From positions 1,821,501-1,885,500 of the forward strand of contig NZ_CP043639.1 in the NCBI RefSeq assembly GCF_014217605.1: 64,000 nt of DNA, given 5' to 3'. Every line of letters starts with the position of its first letter. Positions within the stretch are counted from its first letter, which is position 1. The notes beneath the pieces were generated by a model that did not search any database, was not told the DNA's origin, and was given only the letters and a program-made list of their open reading frames with translations. Positions 17,587 to 26,889 of the stretch are shown one piece after another. Both the position numbers and the translations under genes were made by a program. This stretch comes from Sphingomonas sp. NBWT7 (GTDB lineage: Bacteria; Pseudomonadota; Alphaproteobacteria; Sphingomonadales; Sphingomonadaceae).

Positions 17587-17607
17587 CTAGCCCTCCCATT
17601 CCCAAGT

Positions 17608-17621
17608 TGAAACCTGGTTCA
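17608..17621. promoter_or_regulatory. Candidate operator in the tetR/receptor intergenic region
   Basis: An imperfect inverted repeat, TGAAACCTGGTTCA, lies between the divergent genes, 22 bp upstream of the tetR-type start codon. The short length and the single asymmetric base make this a weak call; a TetR operator is plausible only because of position. Confidence 0.35.
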
Positions 17622-17713
17622 GCTTTCACTATTGGACGCGTCATCGTTTCACAACCCGGCCGAGACCGGGCGGCGTCACAGGGGCGCCGGTTCATCATCG
17701 GGGGGGATATCCC

Positions 17714-20074
17714 ATGACTTTCCGCACGTCCGCCATGCGTCGTCTGCCGCTTGCTTCGGCGCTTCTCGCCTCCAGCCTGCTCACCGCGCTGCCGACCTAC
17801 GCGCAGACCGCCGAGCCCGCGCCCGACACGGCCGAAGCGCTCGCGAACGATGCCGGCGGCGAGATCGTCGTCGTCGCACGTCGGCGCGAGGAGCGGCTGG
17901 TCGACGTGCCGATCGCGGTCAGCGCGCTGTCGGCGGAGCAGCTGTCGAAGAGCCAGGCGCTCGACATCTCGGGCATCCAGGGCGCGGTGCCCAACGTGAA
18001 CCTCGTCCAGGGCCGCGGTACCTCAACCAACGCCAACATCTTCATCCGCGGCATCGGCCAGCCCGATGCGCTGCAGACGTTCGATCCCGCGGTCGGCATC
18101 TACGTCGACGGCGTCTACATCAGCCGCATCCAGGGCGCGCTGTTCAACCTGTTCGACGTCGAGCGGATGGAGGTGCTGCGCGGGCCGCAGGGCACGCTCT
18201 ACGGCAAGAACACGATCGGCGGCGCGGTCAACATCGTCAGCCGCAAGCCCGATCTGAACGACTTCCGCGCCAGCGGCAGCGTCACCTACGGCAGCTACGA
18301 CCAGTGGCTCGTCAACGGTTATGTCTCCGCGCCGATCGTCACCGATCGCGTCGCGCTGAGCGTCGCCGGCGTCTACGACAAGCGCGACGGCCTCGTCACC
18401 GATCCGGTCACCGGCCGCAAGTTCAACGATCGCGACACGCTGGCCGGCCGCGCGATCCTGCGCTTCCAGGCGACCGACGATCTCGATTTCAGCCTCGCGG
18501 GCGACTACACCCGGATCCGCACCGCGCCGACGCTCGGCCAGGCGACCGCGCCGCTGATCGCGACCAGCTTCACCACCGGCACGCGCGTGCTCGCACCTGC
18601 CTATCCACTCGGCCGCCGCTTCCGCTACGAGGCACGCACTTCATTGGCGCCCGGCCAGGACCAGGACCTCGATCACGCCGGCATCGCGCTCACCGCCAAC
18701 CTGAACCTCGGCGGCGGCTTCACGCTCACCTCGATCAGCGCCTTTCGCGACCTGAATTCGGATGCCTTCATCGATATCGATGCGACGGAGTTCGAGCTCG
18801 GTGACGTCTTCGTCGGCGTGCGGCAGCAGCAGTTCAGCCAAGAGCTGCAGCTGAAATACGCCGGCGATCGCGTCAACGGCGTATTCGGCCTCTACTATCT
18901 GCGCGAGGACGTGACGTCGCATCAGGAGGCCTATGCCGACAGCCTGTTCGAACTGACGCCGGCCGTCCCCTTCACCTTCACCCGCTTCATCGACGACGAT
19001 CAGCGGCTCGACAGCTACGCCGCCTACGGCCAGCTGACCTACGATCTGACCGACCAATTCTCGGTCACCGGCGGGCTGCGCTACACCAAGGAGACGAAGC
19101 GCTACGATCGCTTCACACGCACCGTCTCGACGCTGCCCGCGCTCAACAACATCACCTTCGCCTTCCCGGGCAATCTGCCCGCGCCGCTCAACGCGGATAA
19201 CGAGGTGTCGTTCGATGCCTGGACGCCGTCCGCCACGCTGTCGTTCAAGCCGACGCGCGATACATTGCTCTACGCGTCCGCATCGCGCGGCTTCAAATCG
19301 GGCGGGTTCAACGGCCGCGTCAACTCGCTCAACGACGTGACGGAGGTGGTGAACGGCCAGCCCGTCATTCGTCCCTTTTTTAAGCCTGAAACGGTGTGGA
19401 CGTACGAAACCGGCGCGAAGGGCAATTTCCTCGGCGGGCGCGTCAGCCTGTCGGGCGCCGCCTTCTACTCCGACTACCGCAATTTCCAGGCGCGCGTCGG
19501 CGCGGGCAACAACACCGGCACCAGCGGCGGCGCGCTGCCCGTGCTCAATGCCGGCAAGCTGCGCATCTGGGGGATCGAGAGCGAGATCGCGGTGCGCCCG
19601 GTGCCCGAATGGGCGATCCGTTCGAGCTTTGGCTACCTCAACGCCAAGTATCGCGAGTTCGACGACGCGCGGCGCGCGCCGGCCGCCAGCTTCTCATGCA
19701 ACCCCACCGGCCAGGCGATCGTCTGCAAACCCGCCTTTGCGCCGCCGATCACCTTCAGCCTCGCGTCGGACTATGCGATCCCGCTCGGCACCGCGGGCAG
19801 CCTGACGGTCGGCGGCGACATGCGCTTCGTCGACAAGCAATTCCTGTCGGTCGACAACCGCCCCGGCCTGTCGGAAAACGGCTACACGCTGTTCAACGCC
19901 TTCGTGCAATATGACGCGCCGGGCGGCCGCTACTATCTGCGTGGCGGCGTGAAGAACCTGACCAAGGAATTGTACAAGACCGACGGGCAGGAATTCTCCA
20001 GCGTCGGTAATATCCAGACGGTCTATTACGGCGACCCACGCACCTGGAACGTAACCGCCGGCTTCCGGTTCTGA
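17714..20074 (+). CDS. TonB-dependent outer-membrane receptor
   Basis: A 786-residue outer-membrane active transporter. A signal peptide (about 1-30, ending TYAQ) is followed by a TonB-box-like EIVVVARRREER stretch and a plug domain (about 50-170, with VPNVNLVQGRGTSTNANIFI and the RGPQGTLYGKN motif). A 22-strand barrel then runs to the final aromatic residue of VTAGFRF. G-rich Shine-Dalgarno bases precede the ATG. This is the larger sphingomonad receptor type without an obvious siderophore mark; the substrate is unknown. The divergent TetR regulator probably sets its expression. Confidence 0.93.
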   Translation: MTFRTSAMRRLPLASALLASSLLTALPTYAQTAEPAPDTAEALANDAGGEIVVVARRREERLVDVPIAVSALSAEQLSKSQALDISGIQGAVPNVNLVQGRGTSTNANIFIRGIGQPDALQTFDPAVGIYVDGVYISRIQGALFNLFDVERMEVLRGPQGTLYGKNTIGGAVNIVSRKPDLNDFRASGSVTYGSYDQWLVNGYVSAPIVTDRVALSVAGVYDKRDGLVTDPVTGRKFNDRDTLAGRAILRFQATDDLDFSLAGDYTRIRTAPTLGQATAPLIATSFTTGTRVLAPAYPLGRRFRYEARTSLAPGQDQDLDHAGIALTANLNLGGGFTLTSISAFRDLNSDAFIDIDATEFELGDVFVGVRQQQFSQELQLKYAGDRVNGVFGLYYLREDVTSHQEAYADSLFELTPAVPFTFTRFIDDDQRLDSYAAYGQLTYDLTDQFSVTGGLRYTKETKRYDRFTRTVSTLPALNNITFAFPGNLPAPLNADNEVSFDAWTPSATLSFKPTRDTLLYASASRGFKSGGFNGRVNSLNDVTEVVNGQPVIRPFFKPETVWTYETGAKGNFLGGRVSLSGAAFYSDYRNFQARVGAGNNTGTSGGALPVLNAGKLRIWGIESEIAVRPVPEWAIRSSFGYLNAKYREFDDARRAPAASFSCNPTGQAIVCKPAFAPPITFSLASDYAIPLGTAGSLTVGGDMRFVDKQFLSVDNRPGLSENGYTLFNAFVQYDAPGGRYYLRGGVKNLTKELYKTDGQEFSSVGNIQTVYYGDPRTWNVTAGFRF

Positions 20075-20082
20075 TGGCCGAA

Positions 20083-20106
20083 GGCGCCGCGCTGCGCCGC
20101 GGCGCC
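20083..20106 (+). terminator. GC-rich hairpin after the receptor gene
   Basis: A 9-bp perfect stem, GGCGCCGCG (20083-20091) with CGCGGCGCC (20098-20106), lies 8 bp past the receptor stop. No T run follows, so it may stabilise the 3' end rather than terminate transcription. Confidence 0.5.
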
Positions 20107-20164
20107 GGTGCCCGCCACGCGGGCATCGGCCGTCACGGCCGGCGACGGCGAAGTCGATCGTCCG

Positions 20165-20183
20165 ACGACGGCTTTGCCGTCGT
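20165..20183. terminator. Hairpin between convergent genes
   Basis: An 8-bp perfect stem with a three-base loop (ACGACGGC TTT GCCGTCGT) lies between the convergent receptor and prfC genes. It could serve either strand; there is no strong T run, so its role as terminator is uncertain. Confidence 0.4.
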
Positions 20184-20269
20184 TGCCGCCGTCACGACGC
20201 TCATCCAATCAGCAGCCGCCGCGATATAATCCGAAAGCAACCATCCTATTCAGCACCCGCCGACCCGCC

Positions 20270-21796
20270 TCACCGCTCGCGCGTCGCGGCGAATGTCACC
20301 TTGGCATAGCGGTCGGCAATATACCCCACTTCCCACGCGCTCTTGGCGAGGAACACCGGATTGCCGTCGCGATCCTTCGCCAGCGCGCCACGGTTGAGGT
20401 CCATGAAGTCCTTCAGCGCCGCCGCGTCGTCCGACGAGATCCAGCGCGCGGTATCGTACGGCGACGGCTCCAGATTGGCGCCGACCTTATATTCCGCCTC
20501 CAGCCGCGACAGCAGTACCTCGAGCTGAAGCTGCCCGACCACGCCGATGATCCAGTTCGATCCGATTTCGGGATAGAATACCTGGATCACGCCCTCCTCG
20601 GACAGATCGTCGAGCGCCTTGCGCAGCTGCTTGGTCTTGGTCGGGTCCTTCAGCGCGACACGACGCAGGATTTCGGGCGCGAAGTTCGGCAGGCCGGTGA
20701 TCCGCACCCCCGGCTTCTCGCTCAGCGTGTCGCCGACGCGCAGCGTGCCGTGGTTGGGAATACCGATGATATCCCCCGGAAACGCCTCGTCGGCGATCTC
20801 GCGATCCTGCGCGAAGAACAGGATCGGCGAATGCACCGCGATCGGCTTGCCATGGCCGGTCGGCGTCAGTTTCATGCCGCGCTTGAACGTGCCCGAGCAC
20901 AGCCGCATGAACGCGATCCGGTCACGGTGCTGCGGGTCCATGTTGGCCTGCACCTTGAAGACGAAGCCGGTGACGTCCTTCTCGTCCGGCTGCACCGGCG
21001 CGGGCTCCGCCGGCTGCGGGCGCGGCGGCGGCGCGAAGTCGGCCAGCGCGGCGATCAGCTCGGCCGGGCCGAAATCCTTCAGCGCCGATCCGAAGTAGAC
21101 CGGCGTCAAGTCCCCGGCGCGATACGCCTCCGCATCGAACGGCGCATAGCCCGCCTGCGCCAGCTCGATCTCCTCGGCCACCTCCGCCGGCAGCTCGGGC
21201 GCCTCCTCGGTGCGCCCCTGGAACGTCCGGCTGTCGCCATCGGGGCGGCTGATGCGATTGGTCTTGAGATCCAGCACGCCCTCGAACGTGCCCCCCATGC
21301 CGACCGGCCAGCTCATCGGGCACACGTCGAGCGCAAGCACATCGGCGATCTCGTCGAGCAGCTCGAACACCGGCCGCCCCTCACGGTCGACCTTGTTGAC
21401 GAAGGTGATGATCGGCACGTTCCGCAGGCGGCAGACCTCGAACAGCTTGCGCGTCTGCGCCTCGATGCCGCGCGCCGCGTCGATCACCATCACCGCCGAA
21501 TCGACCGCGGTCAGCGTGCGGTACGTGTCCTCGCTGAAATCCTCGTGCCCCGGCGTATCGAGCAGGTTGAAGAACACGCCGTCCTTCTCGAACGTCATGA
21601 CGGAGGACGTGACGGAGATGCCGCGCTGCTGCTCGATCTTCATCCAGTCCGATCGCGCGCGCCGGTTCTGGCCCCGCGCCTTGACCTCGCCCGCCAGATG
21701 GATCGCGCCGCCGACGTACAGCAGCTTCTCGGTCAGCGTCGTCTTGCCGGCGTCAGGGTGCGAGATGATCGCGAAGGTACGGCGGGGGGATGGCAT
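20270..21796 (-). CDS. prfC: Peptide chain release factor 3
   Basis: A 508-residue translational GTPase that recycles release factors RF1 and RF2. The G1 loop HPDAGKTT is at residues 13-20; G2 and G3 elements (RGISVTSSVM, DTPGHEDF) and the G4 motif NKVD follow. The C-terminal RF3 domain is intact. The ATG at 21796 (MPSPRRTFAIISHPDAGKTT) fits the family; the frame is open ten codons further. An intergenic inverted-repeat element lies just upstream. Confidence 0.95.
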   Translation of the reverse strand: MPSPRRTFAIISHPDAGKTTLTEKLLYVGGAIHLAGEVKARGQNRRARSDWMKIEQQRGISVTSSVMTFEKDGVFFNLLDTPGHEDFSEDTYRTLTAVDSAVMVIDAARGIEAQTRKLFEVCRLRNVPIITFVNKVDREGRPVFELLDEIADVLALDVCPMSWPVGMGGTFEGVLDLKTNRISRPDGDSRTFQGRTEEAPELPAEVAEEIELAQAGYAPFDAEAYRAGDLTPVYFGSALKDFGPAELIAALADFAPPPRPQPAEPAPVQPDEKDVTGFVFKVQANMDPQHRDRIAFMRLCSGTFKRGMKLTPTGHGKPIAVHSPILFFAQDREIADEAFPGDIIGIPNHGTLRVGDTLSEKPGVRITGLPNFAPEILRRVALKDPTKTKQLRKALDDLSEEGVIQVFYPEIGSNWIIGVVGQLQLEVLLSRLEAEYKVGANLEPSPYDTARWISSDDAAALKDFMDLNRGALAKDRDGNPVFLAKSAWEVGYIADRYAKVTFAATRER

Positions 21797-21830
21797 GTCA
21801 GGTCTCGAATAGAAGGACGTACACAAAGAT

Positions 21831-21940
21831 CCGTTCGTGCTGAGGATGCCTTGCGCCAGTCGAAATGCCGTCTCAAAGCACAGCGGGTGCGCTTCGGGAC
21901 GAGGCTTCGACTGCGCTCAGCCCCTCCTCAGGGTGAACGG
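21831..21940. repeat. Palindromic intergenic repeat, copy A
   Basis: A 110-bp element between prfC and thrC, bounded by CCGTTCGTGCTGAGGA and the inverted TCCTCAGGGTGAACGG. It shares blocks such as GAGGCTTCGA, AAATGCCGTCTC and GGGACGAGG with a second copy at 31187-31305. It would fold into a long imperfect hairpin on either strand. Confidence 0.8.
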
Positions 21941-21947
21941 ACGTGGA

Positions 21948-23345
21948 TTAGGCGCGCGGCGTCGCACGTCCGGCGATATAGTCGCTCACTGCGCCAAAGG
22001 TAGCGTCGAGCGTGACGAACGCCTCCTCGCGCTCGAACAGGTCGCCGACGCGCGACGGCAGGTTCGGGCTCACCCCCGTCGCACGCTCGACCGCCTCGGG
22101 GAATTTCGCCGGATGCGCGGTCGCCAGCGTCACCATCGGCGCGGTGACACCTGCCTGACGCGCGGCGGCAAGCGCGATCGCGGTGTGCGGATCGATCACC
22201 TCGCCAGCATGTTCGCACGCCCAGCGCATCGCCATCGCCATGCCATCGGCGTCGATGCTGGCGCTCGTCAGTAGCCCCGCCGCGCCCTCGTGCTGCGCGT
22301 TGGTCAGCCGCATCGCCTTCGACGTCTCGAACCCGCCCATCTGCCCCGCCAGCGCCACGCCGTCGCACCCACCCAGGTCGAACAGCAGCCGCTCGAAATT
22401 GCTCGATACCTGGATGTCCATCGACGGCGTCGCGGTCGGCACCACACTCGCCGAGGAATAATCGCCGTTCGACAGCGCGCGGTGCAGGATGTCGTTGACG
22501 TTGGTGGCGACGATCAGCCTGGCGATCGGCAGCCCCATCTTGGCCGCGACATAGCCCGCAAAGACGTCGCCGAAATTGCCCGTCGGCACGCTGAACGTGA
22601 TCGCGCGCTCGGGCGCGCCGAGCCGCACCGCGGCGTAGAAATAATAGACCACCTGCGCCATCAGCCGCGCCCAGTTGATCGAATTGACCGCGCTCAGCCG
22701 GAACCGCCCTGCGAAGCCGCGATCGTTGAACATCGCCTTCACCAGCGCCTGCGCGGTATCGAAATCGCCGCGGATCGCGATGTTGTGGACGTTGGGCGCC
22801 TGCACCGTCGTCATCTGACGTCGCTGCACCTCGCTCACCCGGCCGGCAGGATGCAGCATGAAGATGTCGATTCCCGCGCGTCCGGCGACCGCATCGATCG
22901 CCGCCGATCCGGTATCTCCGCTCGTCGCGCCGACGATCGTCAGCGGTGCGCCATCGTCATCCTTCAGGAATCGTTCGAACAGCAGCCCAAGCAGCTGCAG
23001 CGCCACGTCCTTGAACGCCAGCGTCGGGCCGTGGAACAGCTCGAGCACCCACTGGTCGTGATCGAGCTGTCGCAGCGGCGTCACCGCGGCGTGCGCGAAG
23101 CGGCCATAAGCCTGTTCGCACAGCGCGCGCAGTTCCTCGTGCGACAGCGCGTCGCCGACGAACGGCGCCATCACCGCCACCGCCGTGTCGACGTACGACA
23201 GCCCCGCCATGCCGGCGATCGCGTTGCGGCTCAGCGTCGGCCAGTGCTCGGGCACGTAGAGCCCGCCGTCGGACGCGAGCCCGGCGAGCGTCGCACCGCG
23301 AAAGTCGAGCGTCGGGGCGGTCCCGCGGGTACTGATGTAGCGCAT
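21948..23345 (-). CDS. thrC: Threonine synthase
   Basis: A 465-residue PLP enzyme that converts O-phosphohomoserine to threonine. The PLP lysine is Lys112 in FHGPTLAFKDVALQ. The glycine loop GATSGDTGSAA and the N-terminal segment STRG...FRGATLAGLASDGGLYVP also fit the long form of the enzyme. It follows the cytochrome oxidase assembly genes and surf1 on the same strand, an order typical of sphingomonads. The gap to surf1 is 79 bp. Confidence 0.95.
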   Translation of the reverse strand: MRYISTRGTAPTLDFRGATLAGLASDGGLYVPEHWPTLSRNAIAGMAGLSYVDTAVAVMAPFVGDALSHEELRALCEQAYGRFAHAAVTPLRQLDHDQWVLELFHGPTLAFKDVALQLLGLLFERFLKDDDGAPLTIVGATSGDTGSAAIDAVAGRAGIDIFMLHPAGRVSEVQRRQMTTVQAPNVHNIAIRGDFDTAQALVKAMFNDRGFAGRFRLSAVNSINWARLMAQVVYYFYAAVRLGAPERAITFSVPTGNFGDVFAGYVAAKMGLPIARLIVATNVNDILHRALSNGDYSSASVVPTATPSMDIQVSSNFERLLFDLGGCDGVALAGQMGGFETSKAMRLTNAQHEGAAGLLTSASIDADGMAMAMRWACEHAGEVIDPHTAIALAAARQAGVTAPMVTLATAHPAKFPEAVERATGVSPNLPSRVGDLFEREEAFVTLDATFGAVSDYIAGRATPRA

Positions 23346-23424
23346 GGACCCGCCGGTTAGCCGCCCAGCCGGTCGAGAACAACCGTAGCTCGTCTATCCC
23401 GCCACCGAACGCCGGTTTGCCGCC

Positions 23425-24075
23425 TCAGGGCTCCCGGCGCGCGCGCGATCGGTGACGCAGCGCCACGAAGTACACCACCGCCGCCACTGCAGCGAAGAAG
23501 AACCACTGGCCGGCATAGGCGAGGTGATTGTTCGGCACGAGGCCGACGTCGGGCCGCGTGTTCGCCGAAAGGTCACCGATCGGGCGGTCGGCAACCAGCA
23601 GCATCTGCTGCGGGACGCGCCGGATCAGCCGCAGCCCGAGCGGCGTTGCATCGGGCGCGTGGCTGATCCAGCCGCTCACCGCCCCGCCCGGCCAGCTTAC
23701 CATGCGCATCGGATCGCGCGTCGTTCCCAGCTGCACCTTGAAGATCGGCGCGCTGGGCGCCGAACGGCAGTCGGCGATCAGGCGATATCCTGCGCCCCCT
23801 GCCCCCGCCCGGCCGATCCCGACCACCTCGCGGCACATCGCAGCGCTGCGCCGGAACAGCAGCGAATCGTCGGGCGCCAGCGGAAAGGCAACCGGTGGCC
23901 GCCTCGGATTCGCCGCCAGCTGCGCGAGTTGAGCCTCCTTCTCGGGCAAGCGGATCAGCAACTGCCACAGCCCGAGCGCGATCATCAGCGCGATCGCCAG
24001 CGCGACGATCAGCGACGCCACGATCGGCACCCGCCGTCCCCCCCGCCGCGCCCCGTCCATCACCGATCCCGTCAT
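23425..24075 (-). CDS. SURF1 family cytochrome oxidase assembly protein
   Basis: A 216-residue inner-membrane protein with a helix near each end (about 16-40 and 185-207) and a periplasmic domain between them, the SURF1 layout. SURF1 helps insert heme a into subunit I of cytochrome c oxidase. The segment HLAYAGQWFFFA before the C-terminal helix is a family signature. The ATG at 24075 was chosen, with GGTGAG upstream. It follows the subunit III gene with an 87-bp gap and precedes thrC. Confidence 0.88.
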   Translation of the reverse strand: MTGSVMDGARRGGRRVPIVASLIVALAIALMIALGLWQLLIRLPEKEAQLAQLAANPRRPPVAFPLAPDDSLLFRRSAAMCREVVGIGRAGAGGAGYRLIADCRSAPSAPIFKVQLGTTRDPMRMVSWPGGAVSGWISHAPDATPLGLRLIRRVPQQMLLVADRPIGDLSANTRPDVGLVPNNHLAYAGQWFFFAAVAAVVYFVALRHRSRARREP

Positions 24076-24162
24076 GATCTCACCCGTCGCCCGCCTGCCC
24101 CAAACAGCAAGGGCGCGGTCCCTGCGGAACCGCGCCCTCGCCATGTTCATCGATGGTGCCGG

Positions 24163-25086
24163 TCAGCCGCCGTGGACCGGTGCACCCCAGCCGCCCCAGA
24201 TGTAGATCGAGACGAACAAGAACAGCCACACCACGTCGACGAAGTGCCAGTACCACGCCGCCGCCTCGAACCCGAAGTGCTGCCTGGGCGTGAACTCGCC
24301 CTTGTAGGCGCGGATCAGGCAGACGATCAGGAAGATCGTGCCGATGACGACGTGGAAGCCGTGGAAGCCCGTCGCCATGAAGAACGACGCGCCGTAGTTG
24401 ATGCCCTTGAACGGGAACGGCGCGTGCATGTACTCGTACGCCTGGATCGCGCTGAAGATCAGGCCGAGCACGATCGTCAGCCACAGTCCCTTCAGCACGC
24501 TGTCGCGCTCGCCCACGCCCAGCAGACCCCACGCGCCGCGCTTCTCGCCGCCGCGTTGGTTGTGGATCAGCCCATGGTGAGCCCAGGTGACGGTGGTGCC
24601 CGACAGCAGCAGGATCAGCGTGTTGAGCAGCGGCAGCTCGAACGCGTTGATGACTTCCAACCCCTTGGGCGGCCACTGCGCAATGATCGCCGCCGCGTCG
24701 CTGCTGCGCTCCACCGCGCCGTCCACGAAGGCGATCGCGTCGGGGAACAGCGCGAAATCGAAATATGCCCAGAACCAGCCGACGAAGAACATCACTTCGG
24801 ACGCGATGAACAGGATCATGCCGTAGCGGAAGTGCAGCTGCACCACCGGCGTGTGATCGCCGGCATGCGCTTCCTTGATCACGTTGCGCCACCAGCTGTA
24901 CGCGGAGAACAGCACCGCGAAGAGGCCCGCGAAGAACAGGATCCCGCCGCCGTTCGGCTTGCCGACGTGGCCGCCGTGCATCCACATGATGCCGCCCGCC
25001 GCCATCGCCAGCGCCGAAAAGGCGCTGATCATCGGCCAGGGATCGGGGGGCAGGATATGATATTGGTGGTTCTTGGCGCCGGCCAT
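24163..25086 (-). CDS. ctaE: Cytochrome c oxidase subunit III
   Basis: A 307-residue membrane protein of the aa3-type oxidase with seven transmembrane helices. Recognisable segments include YHILPPDPWPM near the start, FVGWFWAYFDF, GTTVTWAHHGL and FHGFHVVIGTIFL; the last four helices carry the family's conserved His and Glu residues. It lies between the cox11-type gene and surf1 on the same strand. Subunits I and II are not in this window. Confidence 0.95.
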   Translation of the reverse strand: MAGAKNHQYHILPPDPWPMISAFSALAMAAGGIMWMHGGHVGKPNGGGILFFAGLFAVLFSAYSWWRNVIKEAHAGDHTPVVQLHFRYGMILFIASEVMFFVGWFWAYFDFALFPDAIAFVDGAVERSSDAAAIIAQWPPKGLEVINAFELPLLNTLILLLSGTTVTWAHHGLIHNQRGGEKRGAWGLLGVGERDSVLKGLWLTIVLGLIFSAIQAYEYMHAPFPFKGINYGASFFMATGFHGFHVVIGTIFLIVCLIRAYKGEFTPRQHFGFEAAAWYWHFVDVVWLFLFVSIYIWGGWGAPVHGG

Positions 25087-25121
25087 CTGGCTTTCCCTGT
25101 CAGTACGCTGTTGCGACCCGC

Positions 25122-25667
25122 TTAGCTCGGCGTCTTGCCGGAATCCACCGGGTAAAACGTGTAGCTGAGCGTGATCGTGTCGATGTCGCGCGCGTCGGGA
25201 TCGTCGCGGATCTTGGGATCGACGAAATAGATCACCGGCATGCGCACCGTCTCACCCGGCTTCAGCGTCTGCTGGGTGAAGCAGAAACATTCGATCTTGG
25301 TAAAATATTTGCCCGCCTGGTCGGGGGTGACGTTGAACGTCGCCGTGCCCGTCACCGGCTGCGCCGCGCGGTTGGTCGCGGTGAAGAACGCCATCGTGCG
25401 CGCGCCGATCGCCACCGTCTGGCTGGCCTGTTCAGGGGCGAAGCGCCACGGCAGCCGGGTGTTGGTGTTGGCGTCGAAATCGACGCGAATCTCACCGCCG
25501 ACCGCGCCGGGCGCCACCAGCCCGCGCTGCGTCGTGCCGTTGAGCCCGGTCACCTGGCAGAACAGGCGGTACAAAGGCACGCTGGCGAAGGCGAGGCCGG
25601 TCATGAAGCAAATGCCCAGCACCGCGAGCGCCGCCGTGCGCGCCTTGCCGGAGAAAACGCGGATCAT
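25122..25667 (-). CDS. ctaG: Cytochrome c oxidase assembly protein CtaG/Cox11
   Basis: A 181-residue periplasm-facing copper chaperone for the CuB site of cytochrome oxidase. One N-terminal helix (about 13-33) is followed by a beta-domain with the copper motif CFCFTQQ (IECFCFTQQTLKPGE) and the conserved P-x-x-Y-x-x-x-FC segment SVPLYRLFCQVTG. It overlaps the preceding small membrane gene by 4 nt, a sign of coupling. Confidence 0.94.
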   Translation of the reverse strand: MIRVFSGKARTAALAVLGICFMTGLAFASVPLYRLFCQVTGLNGTTQRGLVAPGAVGGEIRVDFDANTNTRLPWRFAPEQASQTVAIGARTMAFFTATNRAAQPVTGTATFNVTPDQAGKYFTKIECFCFTQQTLKPGETVRMPVIYFVDPKIRDDPDARDIDTITLSYTFYPVDSGKTPS

Positions 25668-25819
25668 CCGACCGTCACGCCCTGCTGGATCTTCACCAGC
25701 GAGATCGCGAACACCAGGATCACGAACGCCCCCAGCAGCAGCGCCATCACGATCGAGCGCCCTTTCTGGCGCCGCCGGATCAGCTCTTCCTGCGTCAGCC
25801 TGTCATCGTCTTGCATCAT
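25664..25819 (-). CDS. Small membrane protein of the cox assembly operon
   Basis: A 51-residue protein with a charged N-terminus ([20 protein letters not shown]) and one transmembrane helix at about 23-43. Similar small single-helix proteins stand between ctaB and ctaG in many alphaproteobacteria and are sometimes called CoxF. It overlaps ctaB by 4 nt (ATGA) and ctaG by 4 nt, so all three are coupled. It probably helps oxidase assembly, but its exact role is unknown. Confidence 0.8.
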   Translation of the reverse strand: MMQDDDRLTQEELIRRRQKGRSIVMALLLGAFVILVFAISLVKIQQGVTVG

Positions 25820-26715
25820 GCCATCCACCGATCGACGACGAGCGCGCCGAACACCACGAAGAGATAGAGGATCGAGAATTTGAAGAGGCCCTTTTCGGGC
25901 AGCATCGCATCGTCCGCGCCGGTCGTGCGCGCCGCGACGCGCACCGCCAGCAGCGCGAACCACGCCGTCATCGCCAGCGATACGACGCCGTAGATCGCAC
26001 CTGTCAGACCTAGCGGCCACGGCGCGATCGCGACGAACGCCATCGGGATCGTGTACAAGCCGATCTGCCGCCGCGTCACCCGCTCGCCCGCCACCACCGG
26101 CAGCATCGGCACGCCGGCGTTGGCGTAGTCGGTCTCGACGAACAGGGCGAGCGCCCAGAAATGCGGGGGCGTCCACAGGAACACGAGCATGAACAGGAGC
26201 AGCGGCAGCAGCGCCACCTGCCCCGTCGCCGCGGCCCAGCCGATCAGCGGCGGAAAGGCACCCGCCGCGCCGCCGATGACGATATTCTGCGGTGTCCGCC
26301 GCTTGAGCCACACGGTATAGACGAGGACGTAGAACAGGATCGAGATCGCCAGGATCGCCGCGGCGGCATAGTTCAGCGCCAGCCCCATCAGGATCACGGA
26401 AAAGGCGCTGAGCCCCACGCCGAAGTGGAGCGCCGCCTGCCGATCCATCCGCCCCGCGGGCAGCGGCCGCTGCGCGGTGCGCTTCATCACCGCGTCGATA
26501 TCCGCCTCATACCATTGGTTGAGCGCGCCCGCCGCGCCGGCGCCCAGCGCGATGCACAGGATCGCGGTGAAGCCAAGCACCGGGTGGATCGGCACGGGCG
26601 CCGCCAGCATGCCGCACAGCCCGGTGAAGACGACGAGCGTCATCACGCGCGGCTTGGTCAGCGCCAGGAAATCGCGCCAGTCGGCCGGCGGTAGCAGGGG
26701 GGCGGTCGGTGTCAT
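25816..26715 (-). CDS. ctaB: Protoheme IX farnesyltransferase (heme O synthase)
   Basis: A 299-residue integral membrane prenyltransferase that converts heme b to heme o for terminal oxidases. The first Asp motif is in [20 protein letters not shown], the second loop has [12 protein letters not shown] and the DxxxxN-type motif follows at [13 protein letters not shown]. Eight to nine hydrophobic helices are predicted. The ATG at 26715 gives [23 protein letters not shown]; an ATG at 26733 is an alternative, and neither has a strong ribosome binding site. Confidence 0.92.
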   Translation of the reverse strand: MTPTAPLLPPADWRDFLALTKPRVMTLVVFTGLCGMLAAPVPIHPVLGFTAILCIALGAGAAGALNQWYEADIDAVMKRTAQRPLPAGRMDRQAALHFGVGLSAFSVILMGLALNYAAAAILAISILFYVLVYTVWLKRRTPQNIVIGGAAGAFPPLIGWAAATGQVALLPLLLFMLVFLWTPPHFWALALFVETDYANAGVPMLPVVAGERVTRRQIGLYTIPMAFVAIAPWPLGLTGAIYGVVSLAMTAWFALLAVRVAARTTGADDAMLPEKGLFKFSILYLFVVFGALVVDRWMA

Positions 26716-26889
26716 CGGTTCGGGACGCGCCATACGCCGATGCGTCGCGAGGGGAAAGGGCGTCGCGCCGCTCGATGCCGGCACCGCTTCGGCTCACCTA
26801 TACTGGTGCGGCACGCAGCAGCGGGGCGCGAGCCAGCTACCCCCCGCGCCGATACCAACCCGTCCGTGATGGCGAGACGCCGTCGATTC

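Noticed and set aside
20108..22003. A 631-codon plus-strand frame antisense to prfC
   Set aside because: The minus-strand prfC has every motif of the family; the antisense frame is Arg/His-rich shadow sequence.
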